Shown: positions 1 to 8,418, counted from the first letter of the stretch. The stretch is DNA of 15,193 nucleotides from Bacteroidota bacterium (GCA_030706665.1 JAUZOB010000045.1:1-15193); one strand, 5' to 3'. A program made the numbers and translations. Notes: generated by a model from the sequence alone, not told the origin.

Positions 1-471
1 AGAAGGAGTATTCTGGGGCTCTCCGGATAAAAGATAATCCGATTCATAAATCGTGTGGCTTTTGCGTCATTAACAATGTGAGGGTCAACAGGAATCGGGA
101 GAGGTATTATTTCGTCTCTTGTAATCAGTCTTCATGTGAGTGTCAGTTTCTTATAAACCTTCTAAATGTCAGGTATTGCATCCTGTGAATAAATGATGAC
201 AGAAACTAAATACTTCCCCCCGATACATTCAATGACGGTTATAATGAATGTTGCATGTTCTAATTCAGATTGCCCGATATTTAGTGGGCTAATGCAACAA
301 ATTATTTCAGTTAGGGATTCTCTACCGTTACATTACCGTTGAACTACCCAATGGGTAAAGAAAGGGTAGTTTAACGGTAAAGCAATGGTAGTACAACCTT
401 GGTGTTGCTAAGTTATGGGAGGGTCCTGATTCAGACACATTCCTCCCGGTATTTAAAAATAGATGTAAGTG
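1..471. other. Intergenic region downstream of hydA2
   Basis: No gene can be assigned here with confidence. One plus-strand frame is open from base 3 to a TGA at 186-188 (61 codons, entering from outside the window). Its product would be rich in Cys, with a CGFC motif and then three clustered Cys. It has no recognisable domain and could be the chance end of an open frame or the 3' end of a convergent gene. A 7-bp inverted repeat lies at 225-231 and 245-251. A much longer one lies at 322-391 and is listed separately. No tRNA, insertion-sequence end or clear promoter was seen. Confidence 0.4.
322..391. repeat. Long imperfect inverted repeat (hairpin)
   Basis: Arms 322-349 and 364-391 pair over 28 positions with two mismatches and two G-T pairs, around a 14-base loop. 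The inner 17 pairs (333-349 with 364-380) include only one wobble. The arm itself contains a short direct repeat, TACCGTT, at 323-329 and 334-340. It lies about 80 bases beyond the hydA2 stop, so it may end or protect the hydC2-hydB2-hydA2 transcript. Neither side has a run of T, so it is not a typical intrinsic terminator. A small repeat element or RNA-stabilising hairpin is an equal alternative. Confidence 0.6.
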
Positions 472-2262
472 TCAGTAACGTTCTCTTGGAACATATTTGG
501 TGTGCAGAAGATGATGTGAAACTTCTCCCAATGGTTCGCCTAAGAAATCTCTGTATATCTGAATGATTTCAGGATTCAGATGTGATTTGCGAATGGGTTT
601 TCCCATATCTTCGGCATAGATAGCCTCCATCCTTTTTTTACGGATCTCCGGATTCGTTGGAATTGGTTGTCCTCCGCCTCCCAGGCATCCTCCGGGACAG
701 GCCATGATCTCGATGAAGTGATAGATTGCAGTTCCGTTTTTTACTGTTTCCATCACCTGATGGGCATTGATCAGTCCGTGGGCTACTGCGCATTTTAATT
801 CGATCCCTTCAAGGAACCCCCATTCCGGTTTTACATTCTCAAGCTTTATGGAGGCTTCCTTAACACTTTCCATCCCTCTTACCGGAGTGATGTTGAGATT
901 TTCAAACGGAACGTCTCTCCCTGTTATGATCTCGTAAGCGGTGCGTAGGGCTGCTTCCATGACTCCACCGGTTGCACCGAAGATTACGCCCGCTCCTGAA
1001 GATTCTCCCATCAGATGATCGTATTCCATGTCTTCAAGTTGATTGAATTCTATGCCGGCCTGTTTAATCATGATGGCAAGCTCGCGAGTCGTCAGTACGT
1101 AATCAATGTCGCGATAACCGCTGTCATGCATTTCCGGTCGGCTGGCTTCGAATTTCTTAGCCGTGCAGGGCATGATGGATACCGATACAATTTTATCCGG
1201 ATCGATATTCCTGCTCTGTGCAAAATATGTCTTGGCAAGTGCTCCGAACATCTGTTGAGGTGATTTACAACTCGAGAGGTTTCCCAGGAAATCAGGATAC
1301 ATGTGCTCGATATATTTTATCCAGCCGGGAGAACAGGATGTTACCATGGGGATTTTTACATTCGGATCTTTATCGACAAAGACTTTTTTGAGTCGTTGCA
1401 ATAATTCGTTTCCTTCTTCAATGATGGTTAAGTCTGCTGTAAAATCAGTGTCTAAAACGGTGTCGAACCCCAGACGTTTTAGGGCTGCAACCATTTTCCC
1501 TGTTACTCTTTCTCCGGGATTGAAGCCGAATTCTTCTCCCAGTCCGATCCTGACAGCCGGTGCAGTTTGAACGATGACATGTTTTTCGGGGTTGCCAATC
1601 GCTTCCCATACTTCTTCAATATAGTTCTTTTCGATGAGGGCGCCGGTGGGGCAATGATTTACGCATTGTCCGCAATTTGTGCAAACCACGTCATTCATGG
1701 GCTTGTCAAAGAAGGTGGTGATCTTCATGTTGTTGCCTTTGTATGCAACCGTGAGTGCACTAACTCCCTGTATCTCTGTGCAGGTCCTTACGCAACGCTG
1801 GCAACGGATACAGCGGCTGTCGTCTTTGATTATAGAAGGAGAGTAGTAATCGATTTTGTATTTTTTCAAACTAGCCAGGTTGATAAAATCCTGATTGATG
1901 ATTTTGTATTCAGAAGCCAGTTTTTGAAGTTCGCAATTCCCGTTCTTGTAACATTTTGTACAGTCGGCATTATGCTCTGATAATAGTAATTCAATAATGT
2001 GTTTGCGTGAATTTCTGACTTTCAGACTGTTGGTCAGGACTTCAATTCCTTCGCTTACCGGAGTAGCACAGGCTGCAACCAGACGCTTGTCTCCTGCAAT
2101 TTCAACCACGCATACCCGGCAGTTACCTGCAACGCATAAGTCTTTATGGAAACACAAGGTCGGGATTTTAATGTTCATTTTTTGAGCAGCTTCCAAAATG
2201 GTAGTGTTTTCATTGATGCGTAATGGAATCCCGTTTATCGTGATATTTACTTTTTCGCTCAT
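472..2262 (-). CDS. hydA: [FeFe]-hydrogenase catalytic subunit HydA2, TSCSP variant
   Basis: This 596-residue cytosolic protein has no signal peptide and should reduce protons or oxidise H2 together with HydB2 and HydC2. Domains in order: [2Fe-2S] ferredoxin (C37, C48, C51, C65); His-Cys [4Fe-4S] site (H97, C101, C104, C110); two [4Fe-4S] sites (C151/154/157/161 and C194/197/200/204); H-cluster domain; fused small-subunit-like tail (about 534-596). Motif L2 is intact (M364-P365-C366 to E372), as is L3 (E518 to C522 and C526). Motif L1, however, reads T308-S-C310-S311-P-G-W. Ser (codon TCT) thus stands where the canonical second Cys ligates the H-cluster cubane. It is the last gene of its operon, 31 bases after hydB2. 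Identity as a group A hydrogenase is secure; activity with this L1 is inferred. Confidence 0.95.
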   Translation of the reverse strand: MSEKVNITINGIPLRINENTTILEAAQKMNIKIPTLCFHKDLCVAGNCRVCVVEIAGDKRLVAACATPVSEGIEVLTNSLKVRNSRKHIIELLLSEHNADCTKCYKNGNCELQKLASEYKIINQDFINLASLKKYKIDYYSPSIIKDDSRCIRCQRCVRTCTEIQGVSALTVAYKGNNMKITTFFDKPMNDVVCTNCGQCVNHCPTGALIEKNYIEEVWEAIGNPEKHVIVQTAPAVRIGLGEEFGFNPGERVTGKMVAALKRLGFDTVLDTDFTADLTIIEEGNELLQRLKKVFVDKDPNVKIPMVTSCSPGWIKYIEHMYPDFLGNLSSCKSPQQMFGALAKTYFAQSRNIDPDKIVSVSIMPCTAKKFEASRPEMHDSGYRDIDYVLTTRELAIMIKQAGIEFNQLEDMEYDHLMGESSGAGVIFGATGGVMEAALRTAYEIITGRDVPFENLNITPVRGMESVKEASIKLENVKPEWGFLEGIELKCAVAHGLINAHQVMETVKNGTAIYHFIEIMACPGGCLGGGGQPIPTNPEIRKKRMEAIYAEDMGKPIRKSHLNPEIIQIYRDFLGEPLGEVSHHLLHTKYVPRERY

Positions 2263-2293
2263 GATTCTCTTTTTTGTTTAAATATGCAATGCC

Positions 2294-3484
2294 TTAGAAG
2301 ACCATTTCTTCCCAGAAGTTCTCGACTATTGAAGCGAATGAATTTGCCACCGACTGGCCAAGCCCGCATTTAGCAGTTAATTGCATGGTTTCGCTTAGCT
2401 TAAGCAATTTCTCGAGATAGGAGGAATGTTTTTCCCCACGTTTAACAGCTTCTATTCCTGCGAGTAATTGTTGGCAGCCAACGCGGCAGGGAGTACATTG
2501 TCCGCATGATTCTTCTCTGAAGAAATCCAGGTAATTGTGTAAGACATTGTACATAGACCGTGTGCTATTGAATAGCATCATTGATCCTCCTGTCGGTAAT
2601 GAGATGCCGGTAAGTCGCCCCTGATATCCAATTGCTGTTTCTGAAAAGCGTTTTCGCGGAACCAGAAATCCGGAAGCACCGCCTACCTGGACTGCTTTTG
2701 TATCTCCGTCGCCGAATTCTTCAACAAAATCCTGGAGGGTCATCCCCAGTTCAAGTTCAAAAATGCCAGGGGTAGGGGTATCTCCCGATACGGAAAAAAG
2801 TTTTGTACCTCTGGAATACTGAACGCCAAGATCTCTGAATTTTTTAGCGCCATATTTGAATATTGTAAAAGCATGAGCCAGTGTTTCGACATTATTGACG
2901 ACTGTTGGTTTTCCAAGGTAACCGAATGATGTGGGGTAAGGAGGTTTATTCCGGGGTTCTCCCCGTTTCCCTTCCATCGAGTCGAAAAGAGCTGTTTCTT
3001 CACCGCAAATATATGCACCGCTTCCCATAAAGATTGAAGTTTGGAAATGGAACCCGATGTCTTCGCAATAATGTTCGAACTCATTGATTGCGTTGGTTAG
3101 TGCATGTTGAAGAAACTTATATTCCCCTCTGAGATAAATGAATCCTTTCGAGGCGCCGATCACGTAAGCACAAACAGCCATTGCCGTAAGAACCTTTTGC
3201 GGCACCTGCGATAATATTTCACGATCTTTAAACGTTCCTGGTTCTCCTTCATCTGCATTGCAGATTACAAATTTTTCATCAGCCTCAGAATCAGAAGTGA
3301 GTTTCCATTTAAGTCCGGTTGGAAATCCTGCTCCTCCCCGGCCTTTTAGTTCTGAAGACATTAAGCAATTGATAATTTCCTGCTTGTCTCTTTTTAATGT
3401 TTTTGATAGGATCTGTTTCCAGTCGTTTTCATTCAGAAAGATGAAGTCAACCCTTTTTAATGGATAAGACGTATTTGTTGTCAT
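2294..3484 (-). CDS. hydB: Short NuoF-like flavoprotein subunit HydB2
   Basis: This 396-residue NuoF/HydB core should carry FMN, oxidise or reduce NAD(H), and pass electrons to HydA2. The glycine-rich FMN/NADH loop is GRGGAGFPTGLKW (48-60), followed by CNADEGEPGTF (about 75-85), GEETALFDSMEG (161-172) and the GKPTVVNNVET stretch (191-201). An SLBB region comes next, then the terminal [4Fe-4S] site C327/C330/C333/C373. Compared with HydB1 (597 residues) it lacks the N-terminal thioredoxin-fold [2Fe-2S] domain and the C-terminal pair of [4Fe-4S] sites. Both ends look natural and the gene is spaced normally (16 bases after hydC2, 31 before hydA2), so this is a compact architecture rather than a broken gene. 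Without the outer clusters the complex may be a simple NADH-linked enzyme rather than a bifurcating one (inference). Confidence 0.95.
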   Translation of the reverse strand: MTTNTSYPLKRVDFIFLNENDWKQILSKTLKRDKQEIINCLMSSELKGRGGAGFPTGLKWKLTSDSEADEKFVICNADEGEPGTFKDREILSQVPQKVLTAMAVCAYVIGASKGFIYLRGEYKFLQHALTNAINEFEHYCEDIGFHFQTSIFMGSGAYICGEETALFDSMEGKRGEPRNKPPYPTSFGYLGKPTVVNNVETLAHAFTIFKYGAKKFRDLGVQYSRGTKLFSVSGDTPTPGIFELELGMTLQDFVEEFGDGDTKAVQVGGASGFLVPRKRFSETAIGYQGRLTGISLPTGGSMMLFNSTRSMYNVLHNYLDFFREESCGQCTPCRVGCQQLLAGIEAVKRGEKHSSYLEKLLKLSETMQLTAKCGLGQSVANSFASIVENFWEEMVF

Positions 3485-3500
3485 GGATCGTCATTTTATA

Positions 3501-3971
3501 TTATTCATTTCTCCTGAAGTATTGCCCAAGGATTTCACGCACCCTTTCGGGGGTGAGTTCGGTATAAACCTCATCATTGACCATCATTGCCGGTGCTTTA
3601 TGACACCATCCTAAACAGTTGGTCTGTAGTAAGGTGAATTTTCCATCAGGAGTTGTCTCTCCTAAAGTGATATTGAGCATATCTTCAATCGTAAGAAGTA
3701 CCTGATTCTTACCTTTCATAAAGCAGGTAATTGTTTTGCATACCCGGATAATATACCTTCCCATTTTCTTAGTTTCGAGGAAAGAATAGAAACTTGCTGT
3801 TCCATATACATCGGAAGCTGGAATATCAAGCTCTTTCGCAATTTCAATCATCGAAAATTCAGTAAGGTATTTTTCTTGTTCTACAACCCCTTGCAGAATC
3901 GGAAGCAGACTTGTTCGTTCTCTGCCATACCGGATTGCCAGATCTTTTATCAATGCCTGTGTGGAATTCAT
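3501..3971 (-). CDS. hydC: NuoE-like [2Fe-2S] subunit HydC2
   Basis: This small subunit of the second hydrogenase has an N-terminal helical region followed by a thioredoxin-fold [2Fe-2S] domain, as in NuoE. The four ligands are C80 and C85 (C-x4-C), then C121 and C125 (C-x3-C), numbered from an upstream in-frame TTG at 3977. I chose ATG at 3971, giving 156 residues, because the TTG adds only two residues and neither start has a Shine-Dalgarno sequence. The family motif DVYGTASFYSF is present and matches IYGVVTFYSF of HydC1. It is the first gene of the hydC2-hydB2-hydA2 operon, and its product is expected to sit against HydB2 near the FMN. Family assignment is firm; the exact electron role is inferred. 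Confidence 0.93.
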   Translation of the reverse strand: MNSTQALIKDLAIRYGRERTSLLPILQGVVEQEKYLTEFSMIEIAKELDIPASDVYGTASFYSFLETKKMGRYIIRVCKTITCFMKGKNQVLLTIEDMLNITLGETTPDGKFTLLQTNCLGWCHKAPAMMVNDEVYTELTPERVREILGQYFRRNE

Positions 3972-4292
3972 AAGCAAGCTGTTTAAAATTAGATTTTTAT
4001 GATGTAAAATGTAAACGCCTTGTTTTGAATATATATCGTATGGAGAAATTTCTAAGGATCTTCAATTCTTAATGGTTCACAGGTTTACGAAAATAACGTT
4101 GAAAATGTTTATCATTCCCTATGGAAATAAAAGATAGTTATACAACATAGAAAGCTGTGTAAATGCAAAGAAGGTTTTCTACTTTTATTATTTGTAGAAA
4201 ACCTTCTCTTGTGATTCTTTTTTATTTTTTGCTCTTATTGCCTTTTAGTAATATAAGAGTTCGGATTGGCGTTCCGGATAAGGTCGATTCTT
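3972..4292. other. Spacer between the two hydrogenase operons
   Basis: This 321-base stretch has no open frame worth calling. It contains the stem-loop at 4169-4207, which probably ends the upstream operon. About 200 AT-rich bases follow, which should contain the promoter of hydC2-hydB2-hydA2. I looked for the Bacteroidota promoter pattern (TTG, about 20 bases, TAnnTTTG) on the minus strand and found no good match. A perfect 10-bp palindrome, AGAAATTTCT, lies at 4044-4053, and its function is unknown. Separate control of the second hydrogenase is therefore plausible but rests only on the terminator and the gap. Confidence 0.5.
4169..4207 (-). terminator. Stem-loop terminator after hydC1
   Basis: AGAAGGTTTTCTAC at 4169-4182 pairs perfectly over 14 bp with GTAGAAAACCTTCT at 4194-4207, around an 11-base loop. 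It lies 85 bases beyond the hydC1 stop. Read on the minus strand, the stem is followed by TTGCATTT, a modest T-rich tail. Read on the plus strand, it is followed by a stronger T-rich tract near 4216-4230, but no plus-strand gene lies upstream to need it. It probably ends the ten-gene operon, perhaps partially, with some read-through into hydC2. Confidence 0.75.
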
Positions 4293-4793
4293 TTATGATT
4301 CGGAATGAGGACACCCGATGATATAATCAGAAAGTATCTTGCGAACTTGTTGAGGGGAAACTCTTCCGTATACTTTTTCGCCCACCATTACAACTGGTGC
4401 GAGTCCGCAAGCTCCTACACAACGTAGGCTGCCGAGGGAGAACTTTCCATCGGGAGTCGTTTGGCCTACATCAATTTTTAGCTGTCGTTTGAATTCTTCC
4501 AGTACTTGTTCCGATCCTCTTACATAACAAGCAGTCCCCATGCAAACAGAGATTGGATGCTCGCCTTTGGGAAGCATGGAAAAGAAGGAGTAAAAAGTAA
4601 CAACCCCGTAGATTCTGGCGACCGGTATGTTGAGTTCTCTGGCTATAACTTCTTGTACTTCTGCGGGCAGGTAACCCAGCTTGTCCTGAACATTGTGAAG
4701 AACGTTGATTAACTCTCCTTCTTCGTTACCATATTTTGTGCAGATTTCCCTGATCAGTTGAACAGTGTTTTCTGCTATCTTAATTTTCGGCAT
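4293..4793 (-). CDS. hydC: NuoE-like [2Fe-2S] subunit HydC1
   Basis: This 166-residue NuoE/HydC-type subunit of the first hydrogenase has an N-terminal helical part followed by a thioredoxin-fold [2Fe-2S] domain. The four ligands are C84 and C89 (C-x4-C), then C125 and C129 (C-x3-C). The family motif IYGVVTFYSF (61-70) is present. The ATG at 4793 has an A/T-rich leader without a Shine-Dalgarno sequence, like its neighbours. It is the last gene of the long operon, 46 bases after hydA1, and the 4169-4207 stem-loop follows. In bifurcating HydABC complexes this subunit docks on HydB close to the FMN. In many clusters hydC precedes hydB; here the order is hydB-hydA-hydC, and a different ferredoxin-like gene (8446-8841) occupies the usual hydC position. 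Confidence 0.95.
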   Translation of the reverse strand: MPKIKIAENTVQLIREICTKYGNEEGELINVLHNVQDKLGYLPAEVQEVIARELNIPVARIYGVVTFYSFFSMLPKGEHPISVCMGTACYVRGSEQVLEEFKRQLKIDVGQTTPDGKFSLGSLRCVGACGLAPVVMVGEKVYGRVSPQQVRKILSDYIIGCPHSES

Positions 4794-4839
4794 AATACAT
4801 ATTTTGAAGTTGGTAAATCATATATGTAAAGTCAGCTGT

Positions 4840-6597
4840 TTATTTTTTGCTGCGGTCAAAGTATTCTGTATGTAATAGGTGATGTGAAATCTCGCTGAGA
4901 GGGTGTCCCAGGAATTCTTCATAAATCTTTTTGATATAGGGATTCTCGTGAGACTTACGGATAGGTTTACTTTTATCTTCGCGGTAAAGAGCTTCCTGTC
5001 TCTTTTTAAGGATCTCTGCATCACCATGATGATAGGGCTGACCGCCACCACCGATGCAGCCTCCCGGGCATGACATGATTTCGATGGCGTGGAAATCACT
5101 TTTCCCATTGCGAATATCTTCTAGGAGTTTACGTGCATTTCCCAATCCGTGAGCAATTCCGATGTTCAGGTCCAATCCGTTGAAATCAATTGTGGCATGG
5201 CGGATTCCTTCCATTCCTCTAAGCTCTTCGAAATCAATTTTTGGGAGAGGCTTTCCGGTATGGAGTTCATAAGCGGTACGGACGGCTGCTTCAATAACTC
5301 CTCCTGTGGTTCCGAAGATTACTCCGGCTCCGGTAGATTCTCCAAGAGGATTATCAAATTCTTCTTCAGGAAGTGCATTAAAATCAATATTGGCCAGTTT
5401 AATCAGTTGTGCAAGTTCCCGGGTCGTGATCGCAAAATCAACATCGGGATTTCCTTTTTCTGCAAATTCATCACGAGCACATTCATATTTTTTAGCAAGA
5501 CAGGGCATAATTGAAACAACGACCAGGTTTTCCCGATCAACCTGAATGTTATTTGCAAAATAATTCTTTGCGATAGCTCCGAACATTTGCTGTGGCGAAC
5601 GTGCTGTTGACGGAATGTCAATAAGATCCGGGAATTGATGTTCAAAGAATTTGACCCAGGCGGGGCAACAAGAAGTCAGGATTGGAAGTTTAACACTTTT
5701 ATCTCCCTGAAGATGTTTGTTCAGCCTGCTTAATAGCTCCGTCCCTTCTTCCATGATGGTCAGATCTGCTGCAAAGTCGGTATCGAATACATAGTCGAAT
5801 CCTAATTGTCGAAGTGCAGCAGCCATTTTTCCTGTAACCAGGCTACCCGGTTCCAGTCCGAATTCTTCTCCAAGTGCAGCCCTTACTGCCGGTGCTGTTT
5901 GTACGATTACGGTTTTGTTGGGGTCAGAAAGTGCACGGATAACGGCTCCGGTATGATCTACTTCAGTCAAGGCTCCGGTCGGACATACTGCGACACATTG
6001 TCCGCAGTAGGTGCAGACTGAATGGTCCAGGTTCATCTCGAAGGCAGGTGAGACGACAGTTATAAATCCTCGGTTGATTGCAGAGAGAACTCCTACGGTC
6101 TGCACTTCGTTACACATCATTTCGCATCTTCTGCAAAGGATGCATTTATCCATCTCCCGGATAATGGCAGGCGAAGTGTCTTCTCTGTAGTGTGATTGCT
6201 CGCCTTTATAGTGTATCTCACGGATCCCCAGTTTCTGCGCAAGGGCCTGAAGTTCGCAGTTCCCTGATTTTGCACAGACCAGACAATCGAAAGGATGATC
6301 GGAAAGGATCAATTCAGTCACAGTTCGTCGGGCATTAATCACTCGAATGGAATGTGTTTTGATATTCATGCCTTCAGTTACTTCTGTTACACAGGCAGGA
6401 GCAAGGTTCCTGCGGCCATCAACTTCAACAACACATACTCTGCAGCCACCTGGTCGGTTCTCAATACTCATGTCATGAAGTTTCATATGACAAAGAGTCG
6501 GGATGTTAATCCCAACACTGGCAGCGGCATCCAATATTGTAGTTCCTTGAGCGGCCTCTACACTTTTATTATCGATAGTCAGTTTGATCGTATTCAT
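4840..6597 (-). CDS. hydA: [FeFe]-hydrogenase catalytic subunit HydA1
   Basis: This 585-residue cytosolic catalytic subunit interconverts protons and H2 at the H-cluster. Domains in order: [2Fe-2S] (C36, C52, C55, C69); His-Cys [4Fe-4S] (H101, C105, C108, C114); two [4Fe-4S] sites (C152/155/158/162 and C195/198/201/205); H-cluster domain; fused small-subunit-like tail (from about 522). All active-site motifs are canonical: L1 TSCCPAW (308-314, proton-relay C310 and ligand C311), L2 MPCLAKKYE (364-372, ligand C366), L3 EIMSCPGGC (506-514, ligands C510 and C514). It sits between hydB1 and hydC1 in the operon, 27 and 46 bases away. The architecture is that of group A trimeric or tetrameric hydrogenases. 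It lacks the extra C-terminal [2Fe-2S] domain that I recall in Thermotoga maritima HydA. Confidence 0.97.
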   Translation of the reverse strand: MNTIKLTIDNKSVEAAQGTTILDAAASVGINIPTLCHMKLHDMSIENRPGGCRVCVVEVDGRRNLAPACVTEVTEGMNIKTHSIRVINARRTVTELILSDHPFDCLVCAKSGNCELQALAQKLGIREIHYKGEQSHYREDTSPAIIREMDKCILCRRCEMMCNEVQTVGVLSAINRGFITVVSPAFEMNLDHSVCTYCGQCVAVCPTGALTEVDHTGAVIRALSDPNKTVIVQTAPAVRAALGEEFGLEPGSLVTGKMAAALRQLGFDYVFDTDFAADLTIMEEGTELLSRLNKHLQGDKSVKLPILTSCCPAWVKFFEHQFPDLIDIPSTARSPQQMFGAIAKNYFANNIQVDRENLVVVSIMPCLAKKYECARDEFAEKGNPDVDFAITTRELAQLIKLANIDFNALPEEEFDNPLGESTGAGVIFGTTGGVIEAAVRTAYELHTGKPLPKIDFEELRGMEGIRHATIDFNGLDLNIGIAHGLGNARKLLEDIRNGKSDFHAIEIMSCPGGCIGGGGQPYHHGDAEILKKRQEALYREDKSKPIRKSHENPYIKKIYEEFLGHPLSEISHHLLHTEYFDRSKK

Positions 6598-6624
6598 GCT
6601 GTAAAATTTTTAGCGTACCATTTA

Positions 6625-8418
6625 TCAGGCTATTCTAATGGCATTGAATTTGCATTTTTCATAACATGCCCCGCACTTGATGCAAAGGCTCTGGTCAATA
6701 GAATGCGGACTTTTCTTTTCTCCGGATATTGCTCCAACCGGGCAGTTTCGGAAGCATAACGTACAACCGGTACAGATCTCCGGATCAATGACATATTTCA
6801 ATAACGCTTTACATTGTCCTGCCGAACATTTATGATTCTCGACATGATCTATGTATTCGTTGTAAAAGTTCGTCAATGTTGAAAGTACAGGGTTTGGGGA
6901 AGTCTGGCCCAATCCGCAAAGAGAACAATCTTTAATGACGTTACCCAATAAACGTAGGCGGTCAAGGTCCGTTTTAGTCCCATTGCCTTGTGTGATTTTA
7001 TTCAGTATTTCATGGAGACGTTTATTCCCGATGCGGCAAGGGGCACATTTTCCACATGATTCATCCAGTGTAAATTCAAGATAGAATTTGGCAATGGAAA
7101 CCATGCAGGAATCTTCGTCCATTACGATCATACCACCTGATCCCATCATGGATCCTGCTGCAATCAGATTATCGAAGTCAATCGGAGTATCCAGATGTTT
7201 CTCGGTCAGACAGCCACCGGAAGGTCCACCGGTTTGTACTGCTTTAAACTTTTTCCCGTCTTTAATTCCTCCCCCGATTTCATAGATCACTTCACGTAAA
7301 GTGGTTCCCATGGGAACTTCAATGAGGCCGACGTTGTTGATCTTGCCGGCTAATGCAAATACTTTTGTCCCTTTGGATTTCTCGGAGCCAATTTTATTGA
7401 ACCAGTTTGCACCCTTGTTAATGATGACAGGAACATTTGCAAAAGTCTCGACATTGTTTACATTGGTAGGTTTGCCTTTGTAGCCTGAAACAGCAGGGAA
7501 CGGCGGTTTAAAGGTCGGTTCTCCTCTTAACCCTTCCATTGAATGGATGAGGGCTGTTTCTTCTCCGCAAACAAAAGCTCCGGCTCCGTATCGTAATTCA
7601 ATGTCAAAGTTGAAGCCGGTTCCCAGAATATCTTTCCCAAGCAATCCATATTCACGGGCCTGCTTCAATGCTGTTCTTAAACGGTCAATCGCAAGGGGAT
7701 ATTCGGCACGGATATATACCAATCCCTGGTTTGCCCCGATGCAGTAACCACAGATCGCCATTGCTTCAATCACTGAGTTCGGATCGCCTTCCAGAATAGA
7801 TCGATCCATAAATGCTCCCGGGTCGCCTTCATCTGCATTGCAAACCACATATTTCTGATCGTTCTGTGACTTCCTTGTGATTTCCCATTTTAATCCTGTT
7901 GGGAAGCCTCCGCCACCTCGTCCTCTCAGTCCGGATTGTTTCATCTCGGCGATAACCTGTTCCGGAGTCATCTCGGTAAGCACTTTCCCTAATGCGGCAT
8001 ATCCGTCGCGGGCAATATATTCATCGATGTTTTCAGGATTTATAAAACCACAGTTTCGTAAAGCAATCCGGATTTGTTTTTTATAAAAGTCCATGTGCTT
8101 GGAGTCGGAAACCATCTCTTTGGTTTTCGGATCTTCATAAAGAAGATGACTTACCTTGCGTCCTTTTATAATATGTTCCTGGATTATCAGATCGGCATCT
8201 TCAGGTTTTACCTGTACATAGAAGGTATTGTCAGGAATGATTTTAACAACCGGGCCTTTTTCGCAAAAGCCAAAGCATCCGGTCATTACTACCTGCACAT
8301 CATCCTCCAGCCCGTATTCCTGGATGGCTGTATTGAGATTTTGACGAATCTTTTCACTTTGTGAGGCCCGGCAACCGGTTCCTCCACAGACCATGATGTG
8401 TGTTTTAAATTCAGTCAT
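6625..8418 (-). CDS. hydB: Full-length NuoF-like flavoprotein subunit HydB1
   Basis: This 597-residue diaphorase subunit has the complete architecture of electron-bifurcating HydB. Domains: thioredoxin-fold [2Fe-2S] (C11, C16, C48, C52); FMN/NAD(H) core with GRGGGGFPTGLKW (166-178), CNADEGDPGAF (193-203) and GEETALIHSMEG (285-296); SLBB region; NuoF-type [4Fe-4S] (C455, C458, C461, C501); a Cys/His-rich linker (H525, H529, C531, C536); and a C-terminal ferredoxin domain with two [4Fe-4S] sites (C549/552/555/559 and C579/582/585/589). In characterised HydABC enzymes NAD(H) reacts at the FMN while the outer clusters exchange electrons with ferredoxin. Coupled use of both carriers is therefore likely here but not proven. 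It follows the 8446-8841 gene by 27 bases. Confidence 0.96.
   Translation of the reverse strand: MTEFKTHIMVCGGTGCRASQSEKIRQNLNTAIQEYGLEDDVQVVMTGCFGFCEKGPVVKIIPDNTFYVQVKPEDADLIIQEHIIKGRKVSHLLYEDPKTKEMVSDSKHMDFYKKQIRIALRNCGFINPENIDEYIARDGYAALGKVLTEMTPEQVIAEMKQSGLRGRGGGGFPTGLKWEITRKSQNDQKYVVCNADEGDPGAFMDRSILEGDPNSVIEAMAICGYCIGANQGLVYIRAEYPLAIDRLRTALKQAREYGLLGKDILGTGFNFDIELRYGAGAFVCGEETALIHSMEGLRGEPTFKPPFPAVSGYKGKPTNVNNVETFANVPVIINKGANWFNKIGSEKSKGTKVFALAGKINNVGLIEVPMGTTLREVIYEIGGGIKDGKKFKAVQTGGPSGGCLTEKHLDTPIDFDNLIAAGSMMGSGGMIVMDEDSCMVSIAKFYLEFTLDESCGKCAPCRIGNKRLHEILNKITQGNGTKTDLDRLRLLGNVIKDCSLCGLGQTSPNPVLSTLTNFYNEYIDHVENHKCSAGQCKALLKYVIDPEICTGCTLCFRNCPVGAISGEKKSPHSIDQSLCIKCGACYEKCKFNAIRIA

Noticed and set aside
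3..188. Partial plus-strand CDS with several Cys entering from the window edge
   Set aside because: Only 61 codons, with no start visible, no domain and no flanking support. It cannot be told from a chance open frame, so it is only described under the intergenic region.
1567..1980. 137-residue plus-strand open frame opposite hydA2
   Set aside because: It lies wholly antisense to a strongly supported gene, has no recognisable domain, and mirrors the codon pattern of hydA2. The other plus-strand frames opposite the hyd genes were dismissed for the same reason.
3972..3977. HydC2 start at TTG 3977
   Set aside because: An ATG lies two codons downstream, and no ribosome binding site favours TTG.
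472..8418. NuoE/NuoF/NuoG genes of respiratory complex I
   Set aside because: The NuoG-like proteins contain H-cluster motifs (TSCxPxW, MPCxAKxxE, ExMxCPGGC), and no membrane subunits are present. They are [FeFe]-hydrogenases.
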